The position numbers were made by a program, and so were the translations under genes. A stretch of DNA of 64,000 nucleotides, taken from NCBI RefSeq assembly GCF_035994945.1, contig NZ_CP108677.1, positions 4,154,001 through 4,218,000 of the forward strand. The letters are read 5' to 3'. How positions within the stretch are numbered: the first letter of the stretch is position 1; every line of letters starts with the position of its first letter. Below the pieces are notes generated by a model. That model did no database searches. It saw only the letters and a list, made by a program, of their open reading frames with translations, and was not told where the DNA came from. The DNA is from Streptomyces sp. NBC_01216 (GTDB lineage Bacteria; Actinomycetota; Actinomycetes; Streptomycetales; Streptomycetaceae). Shown here piece by piece: positions 23,136 through 33,126 of this stretch.

Positions 23136-24224
23136 TCAGCTCCCGTAGGAGAAGCGGTCGGCGCGGGCGAGGGCGAGAGTGATGCGCTCGGGGTCGTCTC
23201 CCTGCGGCGGGCGCAGGGTCCAGCCGGTGACGCGGCACCAGCCGTCGTAGTCGGTCCATTGGTCGTGGAGGGTGACGCGGACGTCGTCGCCGATCTGCCA
23301 GGAGCCGACCGGGGCCGCGGGGTGGTCGATCACCTCGATCTCCGTGATCTCGCCGAGGATCTGGCGGGCGGTGCGTTCGGTGCGGGCGCGGGCGGCGAGC
23401 CGGTCGTTGCCCTTTTCCGCGGGGACCTCCAGGACGTGTTCCAGCCGGAGGCGTCCGTTGCGGATGGCGTCGATGGCGCGGCGTCGGCCGCGGCCTTCTC
23501 CGGCGCCGAGGGCGATGACGACCTGGGCGTAGGAGTCGGCGTCGTAGGTCACCGGGACGGTGGCGGCCACGTTGACGCCGCTGGCGAAGCTGATGTCGGT
23601 GCGGCGGGCGCCCAGGCGGGGCCAGCCGAGCCGGATCCGTCCGATGGGTCGGCCGGTGGACCAGTCGGTGGCCTCGGTCCATTCCGGGCCGCCCTCGATC
23701 TGTGTCATGTCGTCGATGACGGAGCCGAGGACCGGCGCCTCCCACCAGTCTGTGCTGTACGGCTCAGCTGGGGTGCCGGCCTTCGCCCGGCTGGCGACCG
23801 GGTCCACGGTGACGCCGAGGTTTCCGTCGGGCTGGGACTGGGCGTATGCCCAGGTGTCCCGGATGACCCGGCACGGGTCGGCGTTGACGTACGGGCCGCG
23901 CCCGTTCAGGTTGCCGTGCACGTCGTGGCGGCGGTGCGGGTAGCTGCCCCAGCCCGCGGCCTCGATCGGGTACGCGGGGCCTTGGGGTTCCGCGCGCCAG
24001 ACGAGCCCGCCCCACAGCAGCGCGTCGTCCCGCTCGACGGTGAGCAGCGTGTTGCCGGGATCCAGCTGCGTCGGCAGCAGATGGGCAAGACGGGGAGAGA
24101 GCTGGCCGGAGAAGTCACCCGCCGCGTTGAGGGACAGGCCGAACTCGACCTCGGAGAGCGGTAGATCGGCGGCCAGCGGCTTGCCGGTCAGGGCGTGCCA
24201 GGTGCGGTACCGGTACGTGGGCAC
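23136..24224 (-). CDS. Tail hub / baseplate protein (Gp37-like)
   Basis: The 362-residue protein starts MPTYRYRTWHALTGKPLAADLPLSEVEFGLSLNAAGDFSGQL. This is the signature opening of actinophage tail-hub proteins related to the Siphovirus ReqiPepy6 Gp37-like family. Later sections (LLTVERDDALLWGGLVWRAEP, IGDDVRVTLHDQWTDYDGWCRVTGWTL) continue the hub beta-domains. It lies between the fibre and the interrupted tail gene, as expected at the tail tip. Confidence 0.8.
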   Translation of the reverse strand: MPTYRYRTWHALTGKPLAADLPLSEVEFGLSLNAAGDFSGQLSPRLAHLLPTQLDPGNTLLTVERDDALLWGGLVWRAEPQGPAYPIEAAGWGSYPHRRHDVHGNLNGRGPYVNADPCRVIRDTWAYAQSQPDGNLGVTVDPVASRAKAGTPAEPYSTDWWEAPVLGSVIDDMTQIEGGPEWTEATDWSTGRPIGRIRLGWPRLGARRTDISFASGVNVAATVPVTYDADSYAQVVIALGAGEGRGRRRAIDAIRNGRLRLEHVLEVPAEKGNDRLAARARTERTARQILGEITEIEVIDHPAAPVGSWQIGDDVRVTLHDQWTDYDGWCRVTGWTLRPPQGDDPERITLALARADRFSYGS

Positions 24225-24449
24225 GTCGGCTCACACCACACCCTCGGTGAACTCCACGTCCGCGATCAGGCTTGTGCCGCCGTCGACGTGGATGTCGCCC
24301 GTCTCGCCGCTGTACATGTACGTCTGCAGGTACAGCGGCTGGTTGGTGCCGCGCATCGCCGGTGAGACGCTGATGTTGTCCGCGACGATCACATTGGTGC
24401 GCCGGATCCCTTTGCCCTGGTTGTCGTCGACGACGGTGCCCTGGCCTAG

Positions 24450-25530
24450 GTCCTGTCTGAAGTCCAGATCACGAATGTGTGGGATCGCCTGCGCGCGACG
24501 GGGTGTCCTTGGTAGTCAAGTGGCCATGGCGCGAGGCGATCTCACCGACGAGCAGTGGTCCCTGATTGAGCCCCATCTCCCGATCGCCGCGGTCGGGCCT
24601 ATCCCCGACCTGCGGAAATACTTCAACGCGGCGATGTGGCGCTTTCGGACCGGCAGCCCGTGGCGCGACCTGCCGGAGGAGTTCGGCCCCTGGCAGAGTT
24701 CCTACGACCGCTTCCAGGTCTGGGCGAAGCAGGGCATCTTCCAGAATCTGATGGAGATGGTGATCGCGGAAGCTGCCGCCCGCGACCAGGTCGACCTGGG
24801 GCTGGTCAGCGTGGACTCGGCGACAGCACGGGCACACCACCATGCCGCCGGGATGATCCTGGATCCGGAGCAGCTGGCAGCCCTGGAGGCGGCTGTCGAG
24901 GCCGAAAAGGGGGTTTGGTGGAAGGACAACAGCCGCAAGACCGGCAGGAAGAGGACCCCGCCCGCGAGGAGCGACGCCGGGTTCGCCGACGGTACCGGAT
25001 CCGCTTGACCGCCGCTGACCTGGGGCGTTCGAGGGGTGGGCTGACCAGCAAGATTCATCTGGCGGCTGACCGGCGCTGCCGTCCGCTGGCGTTCGTGCTC
25101 ACGCCCGGGCAGTGCGGTGACAGTCCGCAGTTCGTCCCGGTGCTGGAGAAGGTGAAGGTCCGCGGGCCGGTCGGGCGCCCGAGGACCCGGCCGGACGCCA
25201 TAGCCGGCGACAAGGCGTACTCGTCCCGCAGCAACCGTGCTCACCTGCGCAAACGCAACATCAAGGCCGTCATCCCGGAGAAGAAGGACCAGGCCGCCAA
25301 CCGGAAGAAGAAAGGCCGCAAGGGAGGCCGCCCCGTCAGCCACGACTCCGCGCTCTACAAGGAGAGAAACACCGTCGAGCGGTGCATCAACCGTCTCCGA
25401 AACTGGCGGGGCATCGCCACCCGCTACGACAAGACCCCAACCAGCTACGAAGCCGGACTGCACCTGTGCGGTGCGATGCTCTGGCTCCGCAGCATCACAC
25501 CGCCCTCATGATCCGAACTTCAGACAGGAC
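24450..25530 (+). mobile_element. IS5-family insertion sequence (IS427-like), 1081 bp
   Basis: The left end GTCCTGTCTGAAG (24450) matches the right end CTTCAGACAGGAC (to 25530) as 13-bp inverted repeats. Direct CTAG copies (24446-24449, 25531-25534) are the target duplication, fitting the YTAR target of the IS427 group. It carries one transposase split over two frames. Perfect ends and target duplication indicate a recent, intact insertion. Confidence 0.9.
24526..25511 (+). CDS. IS5-family transposase, two frames joined by -1 frameshift
   Basis: The first frame (ATG 24526 to stop 25008) carries MARGDLTDEQWSLIEPHLP and SVDSATARAHHHAAG, including the first catalytic Asp. The second frame, -1 relative to it and ending at 25511, carries GGLTSKIHLAADRRCRPLAFVLTPGQ, DAIAGDKAYSSRSNR and ERNTVERCINRLRNWRGIATRYDK, with the second Asp and the Glu of the DDE triad. 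A AAG GGG at 24906-24912 is a perfect X-XXY-YYZ slippery site in the overlap. The fused product is about 328 residues. This is the usual layout for this IS group. Confidence 0.85.
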
Positions 25531-26261
25531 CTAGGTCGACGCCGAGGACACCTCGCATCTGGGCGAAGACGTTGGAGGCGCTCTCCCGCAGCCCGGCCAC
25601 CGTCACGACGACCTTGGCGTTGGTGGCCCACGACGGTACGCGGACGCTCCAGCGGGCCGCGCTCGGCCAGGTGTGCCACTTGTTGTCGGAGTACCCGAGT
25701 GTGCTCAGCGCGGTGGGGAAGGAGGTGTACAGCGTCCGCTCCCGGCGCGGGTTCGCGATCCGGCGCACGTCCTTGATCATCGAGTCTGTGATGACCGTGG
25801 TGTTGGCGGGGATGTCCAGGCGGGCGAGCGGGATCGCGGTCATTCCGGACGGCACGCCCGTGGTGGTGGCCGACACGTTGCTGACGACGTGGAAGTAGCC
25901 GATCTCGTCGGTCTCCGGGTCCCGGGTCCCCTCGTACTCAGGGTCCTCCACGCGCAGGCAGACCAGGTCGGACCGCGGGCTGGCCGCGGTCGGCGCGACG
26001 GGTACGACGGCGTAGCCGACGTTGTACTGCGTGTAGGAGCCCTGGCCCCAGGCGGCGCCGCGGATGACGGCGGAGCCGTCCGCGACGCGCACGCCGGCCG
26101 CCGGCGTGGACAGCTGCCGGACCTTGAGGTCGTCGCCCTCGGTGATGCCCTGAGAGCCGCGGGCGAGGTCGCGGACCATCATGCGGAAGGCTCTGGCCTC
26201 GTGGGTGCCGCCGTGGGTGAGCAGGGGCGGGTTGATCAGCGTCATGGGGATTCCTCTGGTT

Positions 26262-27158
26262 TCACAGGGCGGCGTAGGCGGCACGCCAGGTCACGGTCAG
26301 GCGGGTGGCGCCGGTGTAGTCGCGGGCGGTCCACCACAGCTCACTGCTGCCGGGCGGGATGGTGAACGTGTCGAGGCGGGATGCCGCCGACAGGGCGGGG
26401 GCGAGGTTGCCGGTGCCGTTCTTCAGCGCCCAGCGGGTGCCGGGGCGGGTCTCGATGTCGATGTGCTCGCCGGTCTTGAGTGAAACGGCCAGCTCCAGCA
26501 CCCGGCCGGACTGCACGTGCCGGATACGGGGGTTGCTGCACGGGCCGGTGATCCGCAGGGACGGCCAGGCCGACAGGTCGCCGTCGTTGTGGACCCGGCC
26601 GCGCCGCTCGTCGGGGATCGCCACGCCGGTCGTCAGCGGGGCGACCAGTGGCGCGCGGAGCCCGCCCAGCCCGTCGGCGGACAGGGCCAGCGTCAGCGCG
26701 GCGGGGTCGTCGGCGTGGAAGCGCGGGTCGAGCGCGGCGAACTCGATGTCCAGGGGGATCCAGCCGTGCAGCGTGCTCCCCGTGCTGGCGGCCTCGACGC
26801 GGCGCAGCCGCCCGTACAGGCGGCGCGTCGTACGGCCCGGCCAGCGCAGCCGCATTACCGTCTGCGCTCCGGGGCCCGTACGCACCGCCGGGTCGTCGGC
26901 CGCCCGGTGGAGGCGGGCGAGGAGGTCGAGAGCGCGCGCCGGATCGCCCGGCGTACGGATGCTCGCCTCGATGCGGACCGTTCGCGCCCCGTACAGGTCG
27001 ACGCCGGGGAAGGCGCCATCCCCGGCAGGGTTGTCCACATCCTGTGTACGAAGTTCGGGGACACCCAGCCCCTCGACATCTCCGACCGGGATCTCGGTTC
27101 CAGGACCGAGGACGACACCGGCGACCTCGATCTGCCACTCGGCGAGTTCGGGCATCAA
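26262..27158 (-). CDS. Distal tail protein (Dit-like)
   Basis: The 298-residue protein lies immediately after the tape measure gene, overlapping it by 4 bases, the normal place for the distal tail protein. The N-terminal half (WQIEVAGVVLGPGTEIPVGDVEGLGVPELRTQDVDNPAGDGAFPGVDLYGARTVRIEASIRTP) matches actinophage phage-tail-domain proteins. PLDIEFAALDPRFHADD marks the hinge, and a C-terminal galectin-like beta domain follows (SGRVLELAVSLKTGEHIDIETRPGTRWA). It probably forms the hexameric ring at the tail tip. Confidence 0.8.
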   Translation of the reverse strand: MMPELAEWQIEVAGVVLGPGTEIPVGDVEGLGVPELRTQDVDNPAGDGAFPGVDLYGARTVRIEASIRTPGDPARALDLLARLHRAADDPAVRTGPGAQTVMRLRWPGRTTRRLYGRLRRVEAASTGSTLHGWIPLDIEFAALDPRFHADDPAALTLALSADGLGGLRAPLVAPLTTGVAIPDERRGRVHNDGDLSAWPSLRITGPCSNPRIRHVQSGRVLELAVSLKTGEHIDIETRPGTRWALKNGTGNLAPALSAASRLDTFTIPPGSSELWWTARDYTGATRLTVTWRAAYAAL

Positions 27159-30100
27159 AGTCGGCCTCCTCTTTGGGCGTTGCGGAGGCGGCGCATGACC
27201 TCGGCGCCGATCTGCTGCGGGGTGGCCTGCGCCGAGGTGACGGAGACGGGCATTGTGCCGATCAGGGGCTGCCGCTCGCGTACGACGACGACCTGGACGG
27301 TTCCTGCCGGGCGGGCGTCCACCGTGCGTACGGGCGCGGGGGCTGCTTCGGCCGGGGCGAGTTGGAGTCCGAAGCGCTGGGCCACGTCGGTGAGGACGGT
27401 CGTGGCCGCCGCGCGCTTGGCCGGTGCGAGCGGGATGAACGCCTCGCCGCCCGTGCTCGCTTCCGCGAACTTGATCAGGGCAGTGGGCGAGGAGTAGATG
27501 CCGGGTTCCCAGACGCCTCCGTTCGCGTACGCCAGGCCCTTGTTGGCCTTCGCGAGGTCGGAGAGAAACCTGGTCGCGCGGGCACCGAGCGCGGACTTGA
27601 TGCGTGACTGGCCGAGGTTGCCGACCTCGATGATCCGGTCCTCCTCCAGGCCGGTGGTGTCGGCCACCTTGTGGATGCCGGTGGTGCTCGTCCTGATCGC
27701 GCTGATGATGGTCAGCAGATCCGTGAGCTCCTCGGCCGCGAGCGTCCTTGCGGCCGCTCTCGCCACGTCGTTGGCCTGCCGCGCCCTCTTCGGGTTCTTC
27801 ACGGCCTCGGCGGCCAGCTTCTCCGCTGCCTCGTCGCCCTGTTCGGCGAGCCGCGCCGCGAGGTCGCCGTAGCCGAGGGCGGCGAGCTTGGCCAGGTTCT
27901 GCTCGAAGGCACTCTGGTCCTTCACGGCCTGCCGGAGCTGGGCGGTGAAGTCGCCGAGGGTCGCCTTCGCGACCAGGCCCAGCCGCTGAAGGTCGGAGGC
28001 CATCTCCTTGAGGTACTTCGAGGAGCCGGTGGCCATCTTGTGGGTCAGCTCGATGCCGTCCTCACCCATGGCTTCGAGCGCGTCGGCCACGTCCTGACCC
28101 GCGCGCCGGGCGACGGTCCGAAGGTCCTTGCGCCACCGCTCGGTCCGCCGCACCGCCTTGTCGAGGTTCTTCTCGAACCTCGCCAGGTCGAAGACCTCGA
28201 CCTCCTTGCCCTTCCGCTTCACGGTGCGCATGGAGTCCGACCGGATCGACGACACCGACACGAGCTCGCTTCCGCCGCCGGAGGGGGCGTAGGACCAGCC
28301 GGACAGGCCGCCGGCCGCGTACCAGGTGACGTCGCCGCCGAAGCGCCGGACGACCTCCTCGACGATCGCCTTGCTGCGGGGGCGCTTGCTCGCGGCGAGC
28401 GGTACGTACGCCTCGCCCTGCGTCTCCGGCTCGGCCCACACGCGCCAGGAGCCGGCCGGGGCGATCTGCGCGACGTGGTTCTCCCGTCGTACGCCCCGGA
28501 GGCCGCCGTCGGCGAAGTAGTCGACGACGGCACCGTCTGCGCGGGCCTGGATGGAGTCGGGGATGCCGTTGGCGTCCTGGTCCCACGAGGTGGCCTTGAG
28601 GAAGACGCCGACGCCGACGTTCCGTCCGTAGATGCTGTTGATCGCACCCTGAATCGTGCCGACCGAGGTGAGGGGCGGCTGCGTCGGCACCGTGACCTCG
28701 GCCTTGCCGTCCGGCAGGGTGCGGATCTTGAAGCCGAGGTCCTCCAGCTCCTGGCGGGCGGCGGCGGTGGGCGCGCTGATCGTGACCGTCTTCGCGTTGG
28801 GCGTGGTGCGCAGCTTGTCCTGCATCGCCTGCAGGGAGGCGAGCGCCTCCTGCGTGGCGGCGCTGACCTTGACGTTCTTGCTGCCGGGGACCGTAGCGAG
28901 CTGGTCGATGAGCGCCTTCAGGGTGCCGCGGGCGCCCTTCGTGGGAGCCGTGATCTTGATTTCCCGGGTGCCGGGGACGGTCTTCACGGTGAAGCCGAGG
29001 TCCTTCAGCTTCTTCTGCGCGTCCTCGCTGAGCGAGTCCACGCGGATCGTGGTCGCCTTCGGCAGCCGGTCGAACTCGGCCTGCACGGCGAGGAGATCCG
29101 CGAGCGTGGAGTCCATGCCCTCGGTCTCCAGCAGCAGCGACACCTTCGACGGCAGCAGGCCGAGGCTGTCCGCGACCGCCTCCGCCTGCTCGGGCAGCAG
29201 CCCGTAGCCCTGGGCGGCCTTGACCGCGGCCGTGCGCGCCTTGTCCATCTGCTCGCGGGCGGCGGCCAGGGACTCGGGCAGCGACTTGCCGTTCTGCTGG
29301 GCGAGGGCGTACGCCGAGACCGCGGCGTCGGCGGCGGCGTCGCTCAGGGACGTGAGGGACTGGTAGAGCTGCTGGCCGTTGCGGGTCGTGGTGTTCAGCG
29401 TGCCGTTGTTGTTCAGCAGGGCCTTGCCGAATCCGTCGGCCTTGTCGATCCCGTCGTCCAGGGCCTCGTTCACGTTGAGGATGGCGCTGTTGACGCGCGC
29501 CTCGGCTGCCTGGAGGGAGATGCTGCCGCCGGAGAGCAGATCGAGGGCGTCCTTGAGCGCGCGGGTGCGCTGGTCGGCGTCGGCCGTCCGGTCGGCCAGG
29601 GCGCCGACGGCGGCCTTGAGCTTGCCGTAGGCGGTGACGCCCTGACCGGTGCCCCGCTGAGCTGCGGCGAGGTCCTTGGCGCGCTGGACGGACTCGTGCA
29701 TCTCGCCCTTGACGCCGTCCAGGGCGTCGGCGGCGTCCTGCGCTCTGCGGCCCAGGACGTCGTAGCCCTGCCAGGTGTCGCCGAACTCGTTGGTCTGCCA
29801 CACGTCGTCGTGCGCGTCGGCGACCGCCTGCAGCCGACCCTGGAGGCCATCCAGGGTCTGGCCCTGCCCGAGGTAGGCGTCGGTGAGCTCGGACAGCGAG
29901 ACGCCCGCGTTCTTCATGACGTCGACCAGGCGCTGGCCTCCGTCGGCCGTCTTCGTGTCCATCAGGAACTTCGCGGCCTGGGCCCGGACGTTGGCGTCGA
30001 TGGCACCGTTGGAGGCGAGCAGTGCCTCGGTCAGGTCGCTGATCCGCTGTTCGTGCGCGGCCGCCCTCTCGGCGGCCTTCTGCTGCCGGTCGGCGAGAAG

Positions 30101-32218
30101 GCCGAGCCCGACGGTGACACCGGTCAGCGCCAGTCCCCACGGTCCGCCCATGACTCCGACCAGACCGCGCATCGCGCTGGTCAGACCGGTGCCGGCGGCC
30201 CGGGTGATGCCGCTGAGGGTGCCCCGGAAGCCGGATCCGGCCGTGGAGGCGGACCGGAACGAGGCCGTCATCGCGCCGATCACCGGAACCCGGGTCTGCA
30301 GGACCGCGAAGGCCGCCCCGTAACGGGTCACCGACTGTCCCGAGGCCGTGGCCAGAGCACGCTGTACGACCATCTGCTGGTTGAGGGACTGGAACGCCCC
30401 GCCCACCCGGCCACGGACGGTCGTGGCCAGGTTGGACATCACCGGACTGACGCGGCGGGCCAGCAGCATGGCGAGGATCGCCGTCTGGACGGGGCCGGGC
30501 AGGGAGCCGAACCCGGAGACCAGACTGCCGACGATCGTCCCGATCGGCACCAGGGCGCCGGAGAGGTACGCGACCGCGGAAGCCGCGGCGTCCAGCACCA
30601 TCACGACGATGTCGAGGGAGTTGGCGGCACCGTCCGACTCGTCACTTACGTCGGTAAGGGCTCTGGCGATGGGGCTCAACCCGTCCGCCAGGTTGTCCAG
30701 CACGGTCATCAGGGCCTTACCAGCGTTGATGAGGACGTGCAGCCCGTCGGCGAGGGCTTCTTCGCCCAGGTCCTCCAGCGGGCCGAGGAGCTGCTCCGCC
30801 TCGTCGATCAGACCGCCCAGACCCTCCCGGGCCCGCTGCTTGAGCTCCGGCCCGTAGAGGGCCGCCAGATCGCGCCCGTACTCGATCGCCGCGACGAGGT
30901 ACGGCGTTGCGCCGGACAGGCCGCTCGTCATGAGCCGGGTCACGTACTCCAGTCCCGGCGCCATCGCGTCGTACAGCGCGAGGCCGGTCTGCCGCGTCTG
31001 CTTCTTGAGCAGCGTCATCGCGCCGGCCAGTCCCTGGCCGCGGGCGGCGGTGATCTGCGCGGCCGCGCCCGTCTGGCGTACGGCGAGGTTGAGCGCGTCG
31101 AACGACTCGGTCCCCTGGTGGGCGAGCGCGATGGCGCCGGACATGGCGGGCTTGCCCATCGCACTCTTCACCGCGGCGGTGAAGTCCTGCTGCGACATCT
31201 CGTGCTGGGCGCGGCTCAGCTCCTCGATGACGTACCGCAGGCCCTTGAACCGGCCCTGCGTGTCCCACGCCTCGATACCGAGGGCCTTCAGCCCGTTGCG
31301 CATGTCCTTGGTGGGCGCGGCGAGGTTGGCCATCATGCCGCGCAGCGCGGTGCCGGCGGTCTGGCCGAGGATGCCGGCCTTGCCGAGCATGCCGACCGCG
31401 CTGGCCGCGTCCTCCATGCTCACGCCCAGGCCGGCGGCGACCGGCCCGGCGTACCGCATCGCGTAGTAGATGTCGATGATGCCGCCGGAGGCGTTGTTCG
31501 CGGTGGCGGCGAGGATGTCGGAGGCGCGGGCGGCCTGGTCGGCGCCGAGGCCGAACTGGTCCATGATGTCGCCGAGATAGCGGGCCGAGTCGGCCGCGTT
31601 GACCCCGGCGGCGGAGGCGAGCTGGAGCGAGGCCCGAGTGGCGCTGATGGCCTGGTCGGTACGGAAGCCCGCCTTCGCCAGCTCCACCATCGCCTCGGCG
31701 GCGTCGGCCGCGGTGGTGGTCGGCAGGGTGAGGTCGTTGCCGAGTTGGTTGGCCATCCAGGCGGCGCGCTGCATCTGCCCGGCGGTGGCGCTGGTCACCG
31801 CCTGGAAGACGTTCATCTGCCGCTGGTAGCGGTTGCCCTCCTCGATGAGCTGGCCGGTGCCCAGGACGAGGGCGCCTCCGGCGAGGAGGCGCGTGAGGGC
31901 GCTGGCCTGCCGACCGGCGCCCTTGAGGGAGCGCTCCAGTACGCCAGCGTCGCTGCCCGCACGGCGCAGGCGGTCGCCGGTCTGACCGCCACGGGTGCCG
32001 AGGGCGCCGAGGCGGGCGGCGGTGGCCTGGGCGCGTGCGCCGAGAAGGTCGATCTGCCGGGCGGTACGTCGGCTGGAGGCGTCGAGAGCGGTGAGGCGGC
32101 GGTCGAGCTCGCGGGTGCGGCGGCCCAGGTCGCGGGCGGCGTCGGCGGCCGAACGCAGCCCGGAGATCAGGCTGTTGGCCTGCGCCGTCAGCTGGACGGT
32201 GAGGTTGTACGTCGCCAT
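27155..32218 (-). CDS. Tail tape measure protein (1687 aa)
   Basis: The protein starts MATYNLTVQLTAQANSLISGLRSAADAARDLGRR with a long helical region. The conserved tape-measure domain follows: LTLPTTTAADAAEAMVELAKAGFRTDQAISATRASLQLASAAGVNAADSARYLGDIMDQFGL and NNASGGIIDIYYAMRYAGPVAAGLGVSMEDAASAVGMLGKAGI. Central hydrophobic segments lie near residues 530-720. Repeated KTVTISAPTAAARQELEDLGFKIRTLP-type units occupy about residues 1020-1190. The length predicts a tail of roughly 250 nm at 1.5 angstrom per residue, a long non-contractile tail. It is uninterrupted. Confidence 0.92.
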   Translation of the reverse strand: MATYNLTVQLTAQANSLISGLRSAADAARDLGRRTRELDRRLTALDASSRRTARQIDLLGARAQATAARLGALGTRGGQTGDRLRRAGSDAGVLERSLKGAGRQASALTRLLAGGALVLGTGQLIEEGNRYQRQMNVFQAVTSATAGQMQRAAWMANQLGNDLTLPTTTAADAAEAMVELAKAGFRTDQAISATRASLQLASAAGVNAADSARYLGDIMDQFGLGADQAARASDILAATANNASGGIIDIYYAMRYAGPVAAGLGVSMEDAASAVGMLGKAGILGQTAGTALRGMMANLAAPTKDMRNGLKALGIEAWDTQGRFKGLRYVIEELSRAQHEMSQQDFTAAVKSAMGKPAMSGAIALAHQGTESFDALNLAVRQTGAAAQITAARGQGLAGAMTLLKKQTRQTGLALYDAMAPGLEYVTRLMTSGLSGATPYLVAAIEYGRDLAALYGPELKQRAREGLGGLIDEAEQLLGPLEDLGEEALADGLHVLINAGKALMTVLDNLADGLSPIARALTDVSDESDGAANSLDIVVMVLDAAASAVAYLSGALVPIGTIVGSLVSGFGSLPGPVQTAILAMLLARRVSPVMSNLATTVRGRVGGAFQSLNQQMVVQRALATASGQSVTRYGAAFAVLQTRVPVIGAMTASFRSASTAGSGFRGTLSGITRAAGTGLTSAMRGLVGVMGGPWGLALTGVTVGLGLLADRQQKAAERAAAHEQRISDLTEALLASNGAIDANVRAQAAKFLMDTKTADGGQRLVDVMKNAGVSLSELTDAYLGQGQTLDGLQGRLQAVADAHDDVWQTNEFGDTWQGYDVLGRRAQDAADALDGVKGEMHESVQRAKDLAAAQRGTGQGVTAYGKLKAAVGALADRTADADQRTRALKDALDLLSGGSISLQAAEARVNSAILNVNEALDDGIDKADGFGKALLNNNGTLNTTTRNGQQLYQSLTSLSDAAADAAVSAYALAQQNGKSLPESLAAAREQMDKARTAAVKAAQGYGLLPEQAEAVADSLGLLPSKVSLLLETEGMDSTLADLLAVQAEFDRLPKATTIRVDSLSEDAQKKLKDLGFTVKTVPGTREIKITAPTKGARGTLKALIDQLATVPGSKNVKVSAATQEALASLQAMQDKLRTTPNAKTVTISAPTAAARQELEDLGFKIRTLPDGKAEVTVPTQPPLTSVGTIQGAINSIYGRNVGVGVFLKATSWDQDANGIPDSIQARADGAVVDYFADGGLRGVRRENHVAQIAPAGSWRVWAEPETQGEAYVPLAASKRPRSKAIVEEVVRRFGGDVTWYAAGGLSGWSYAPSGGGSELVSVSSIRSDSMRTVKRKGKEVEVFDLARFEKNLDKAVRRTERWRKDLRTVARRAGQDVADALEAMGEDGIELTHKMATGSSKYLKEMASDLQRLGLVAKATLGDFTAQLRQAVKDQSAFEQNLAKLAALGYGDLAARLAEQGDEAAEKLAAEAVKNPKRARQANDVARAAARTLAAEELTDLLTIISAIRTSTTGIHKVADTTGLEEDRIIEVGNLGQSRIKSALGARATRFLSDLAKANKGLAYANGGVWEPGIYSSPTALIKFAEASTGGEAFIPLAPAKRAAATTVLTDVAQRFGLQLAPAEAAPAPVRTVDARPAGTVQVVVVRERQPLIGTMPVSVTSAQATPQQIGAEVMRRLRNAQRGGRL

Positions 32219-32227
32219 CCGGCCGGC

Positions 32228-32659
32228 TCACCCCGCCTCGGCGTCGTCGCGGTGCAGTGCCTCGTACGCCAGCCTGGGCAGCAGCGTGACCTTGATGCCG
32301 TAGCCGGCCCGCCCCTCGGGCACCTGGTCGCGCTCCTGGGCGATCAACTCGCAGCCCGCGCAGCGCACGGTGTCCGTGACGTACGCGTGCCGGTGACCAC
32401 CCTTGGCCGGGTCCCACTCCTCCGCCCGCGTACGGCAGTCCGGGCACAGCGTGCGCTGCCACCGCTGCCAGGCCAGGGCCTTGGCCCGGTCCAGATCGCT
32501 CCAGCGGCCGTCCCCGCCGAGGAACTGCGAGTGCGGGATGCCGTACCGCTCGCACAGCTCCAGCTCGGCCCGCAGCCGCGGGTCGGCCGTCAGTCTTTTC
32601 CCAGGTCGGCGGCCTTGTCGGCCCGGCCCTCCTGCTGCACCTCCCAGGCCGCCTCCCAC
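32228..32659 (-). CDS. Tail assembly chaperone GT extension (reached by -1 frameshift)
   Basis: This frame has no convincing start of its own. It is entered by a -1 slip at GGGAAAA (plus-strand 32596-32602), continuing the upstream protein ...DLGK into RLTADPRLRAELELCERYGIPHSQFLGG. It contains CPDCRTRAEEW and CAGCELI, which could form a zinc ribbon. This is the conserved G/GT arrangement before the tape measure gene of long-tailed phages. Translation from 33126 with frameshifting gives about 299 residues. Confidence 0.8.
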   Translation of the reverse strand: MGGGLGGAAGGPGRQGRRPGKRLTADPRLRAELELCERYGIPHSQFLGGDGRWSDLDRAKALAWQRWQRTLCPDCRTRAEEWDPAKGGHRHAYVTDTVRCAGCELIAQERDQVPEGRAGYGIKVTLLPRLAYEALHRDDAEAG

Positions 32660-33126
32660 AGGGCGTTCGCGTCCGGCGCCGACCAGGAGTCGAGGAGCTC
32701 GCGGGCCTCGGCCTCGCTCATGCCGTCCGTGCTGGAGGCGGCGATCAGCGCGACCGGGAAGGTGTCGGGGTTGAACGCGGCTCCGTCGGCGGCCTGCTCG
32801 TCGGTCGGCGGATGCGCGTGCAGGAGCTCCTCAAGGACGGGGCGCGGCAGCGCGCGGAAGGTGAGGTAGACCGACGTCCTGTCGAGCGCCTCGCGCGCCG
32901 ATTCGCAGCGCTCGGCGGCGAGCCGGGCCCGCTCGGCGAAGACCCCGTTGTCCGTGTCGCTCTCGGCCAGCAGCCGGGCCCGGTCGGCGGCCCGTCTGGC
33001 CTCGTCATACTCTGTGCGCCGCGCTGCGTCGTCGCAGATCCGAAGAACGCGCTCTGGAAGCGAGCGGCGGCGCAGCCGCTCCATCTTTTGCTCCCACGAC
33101 ACCGCGTCCTTGCCCTTGGCGGCCAT
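32590..33126 (-). CDS. Tail assembly chaperone G
   Basis: ATG 33126 overlaps the tail tube stop (TGATG). The 178-residue product is largely helical (ARRTEYDEARRAADRARLLAESDTDNGVFAERARLAAERCESAREALDRTSVYLTFRALPRPVLEELL). It ends at a stop just past the G GGA AAA slippery heptamer, so most ribosomes make the short G form and some make the GT fusion. The position between the tail tube and tape measure genes is diagnostic. Chaperones of this type coat the tape measure during tail assembly. Confidence 0.8.
   Translation of the reverse strand: MAAKGKDAVSWEQKMERLRRRSLPERVLRICDDAARRTEYDEARRAADRARLLAESDTDNGVFAERARLAAERCESAREALDRTSVYLTFRALPRPVLEELLHAHPPTDEQAADGAAFNPDTFPVALIAASSTDGMSEAEARELLDSWSAPDANALWEAAWEVQQEGRADKAADLGKD

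Larger units (their letters stand above)
24231..26245 (-). pseudogene. Minor tail protein gene split by an IS5-family element
   Basis: The 5' part starts at ATG 26245 (MTLINPPLLTHGGTHEARAFRMMVRDLARG) after AGAGGA and reads to GVLGVDL at 25531. The IS follows, and the gene resumes in the same frame at 24449 as GQGTVVDDNQGKGIRR, ending SLIADVEFTEGVV at 24231. Removing the IS and one CTAG copy restores one frame of about 310 residues. The NPPLLTHGGTHEARxFR opening is typical of actinophage tail-tip proteins next to the distal tail gene. As it stands the gene yields only a truncated protein. Confidence 0.8.

Noticed and set aside
27671..32869. A 1732-residue open frame on the plus strand antisense to the tape measure gene
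   Set aside because: It is a GC-bias shadow: composition is Gly/Ala/Val/Arg repeats without domains, and the opposite strand has the clear tape measure protein.
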